Shown here piece after piece: positions 33,547 to 33,812 of a stretch of DNA of 33,812 bases (within the stretch, counting starts at the first letter, position 1; each line of letters begins with the position of its first letter). The DNA lies in contig PLFE01000050.1 of the NCBI GenBank assembly GCA_003136675.1, positions 36,401-70,212 of the forward strand, written 5' to 3'. The stretch comes from Bryobacterales bacterium (GTDB taxonomy: Bacteria > Acidobacteriota > Terriglobia > Bryobacterales > Bryobacteraceae). The position numbers and the translations under genes were made by a program. The notes under the pieces are model-generated. The model did not search any database and was not told the DNA's origin. It saw only the letters and a program-made list of their open reading frames with translations.

Positions 33547-33812
<266 letters not shown>

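Overview
The window is a GC-rich stretch of bacterial chromosome with densely packed genes on both strands. No taxonomic marker gene is present. The gene content (an eight-repeat BACON protein with S-layer homology domains, a GloVer-repeat protein, YVTN and quinoprotein-like propellers, a Tat-exported Gfo/Idh/MocA oxidoreductase, DUF2239 and DUF5996 proteins, many GTG/TTG starts) suggests an Acidobacteriota member of the Solibacter/Bryobacter type. That is an inference from gene families, not a measurement.

Layout. 1-1772 (minus): a secreted Gfo/Idh/MocA oxidoreductase followed after 2 nt by an acyl-CoA dehydrogenase that runs off the left edge. 1835-2743 (plus): a DUF5996 protein. 2779-6533 (minus): an overlapping set of a fused alpha/beta 2-oxoacid dehydrogenase E1, a proline-rich lipoprotein and an M24 aminopeptidase. 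6588-14882: a block of exported beta-rich proteins, namely a YVTN propeller (minus), then BACON-SLH, a quinoprotein-like propeller and a GloVer/IPT protein (plus). 14869-17244 (minus): a membrane-embedded spermidine-synthase-fold protein. 17310-19113 (plus): galU and a TlpA-like thioredoxin. 19134-20177 (minus): a GGDEF-fold protein with a ruined signature motif. 20571-21134 (plus): DUF2239 with a near-consensus promoter almost touching its start codon. 21148-27563 (minus): speA, a secreted STN-like protein with an apparent one-base frameshift, an M23 endopeptidase and an S9 peptidase. 27627-29830 (plus): a membrane-protein remnant, a beta-lactamase-fold serine hydrolase and an alpha/beta hydrolase. 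29849-30201 (minus): a decayed ParE-type toxin-antitoxin pair. 30534-33812 (plus): hisS, aspS and the start of mdh.

Most of the window is ordinary metabolic, translation and envelope content. No CRISPR array, insertion sequence, prophage, tRNA or rRNA was seen, and I found no convincing new multi-gene system. The best second-look items are the decayed toxin-antitoxin locus with its traceable lesions, the homopolymer frameshift in the STN-like gene, the near-leaderless arrangement at DUF2239 (with similar -10-like hexamers close to other starts that lack a Shine-Dalgarno), the conserved cysteine pairs in the BACON and SLH repeats, and the degenerate GGDEF protein.
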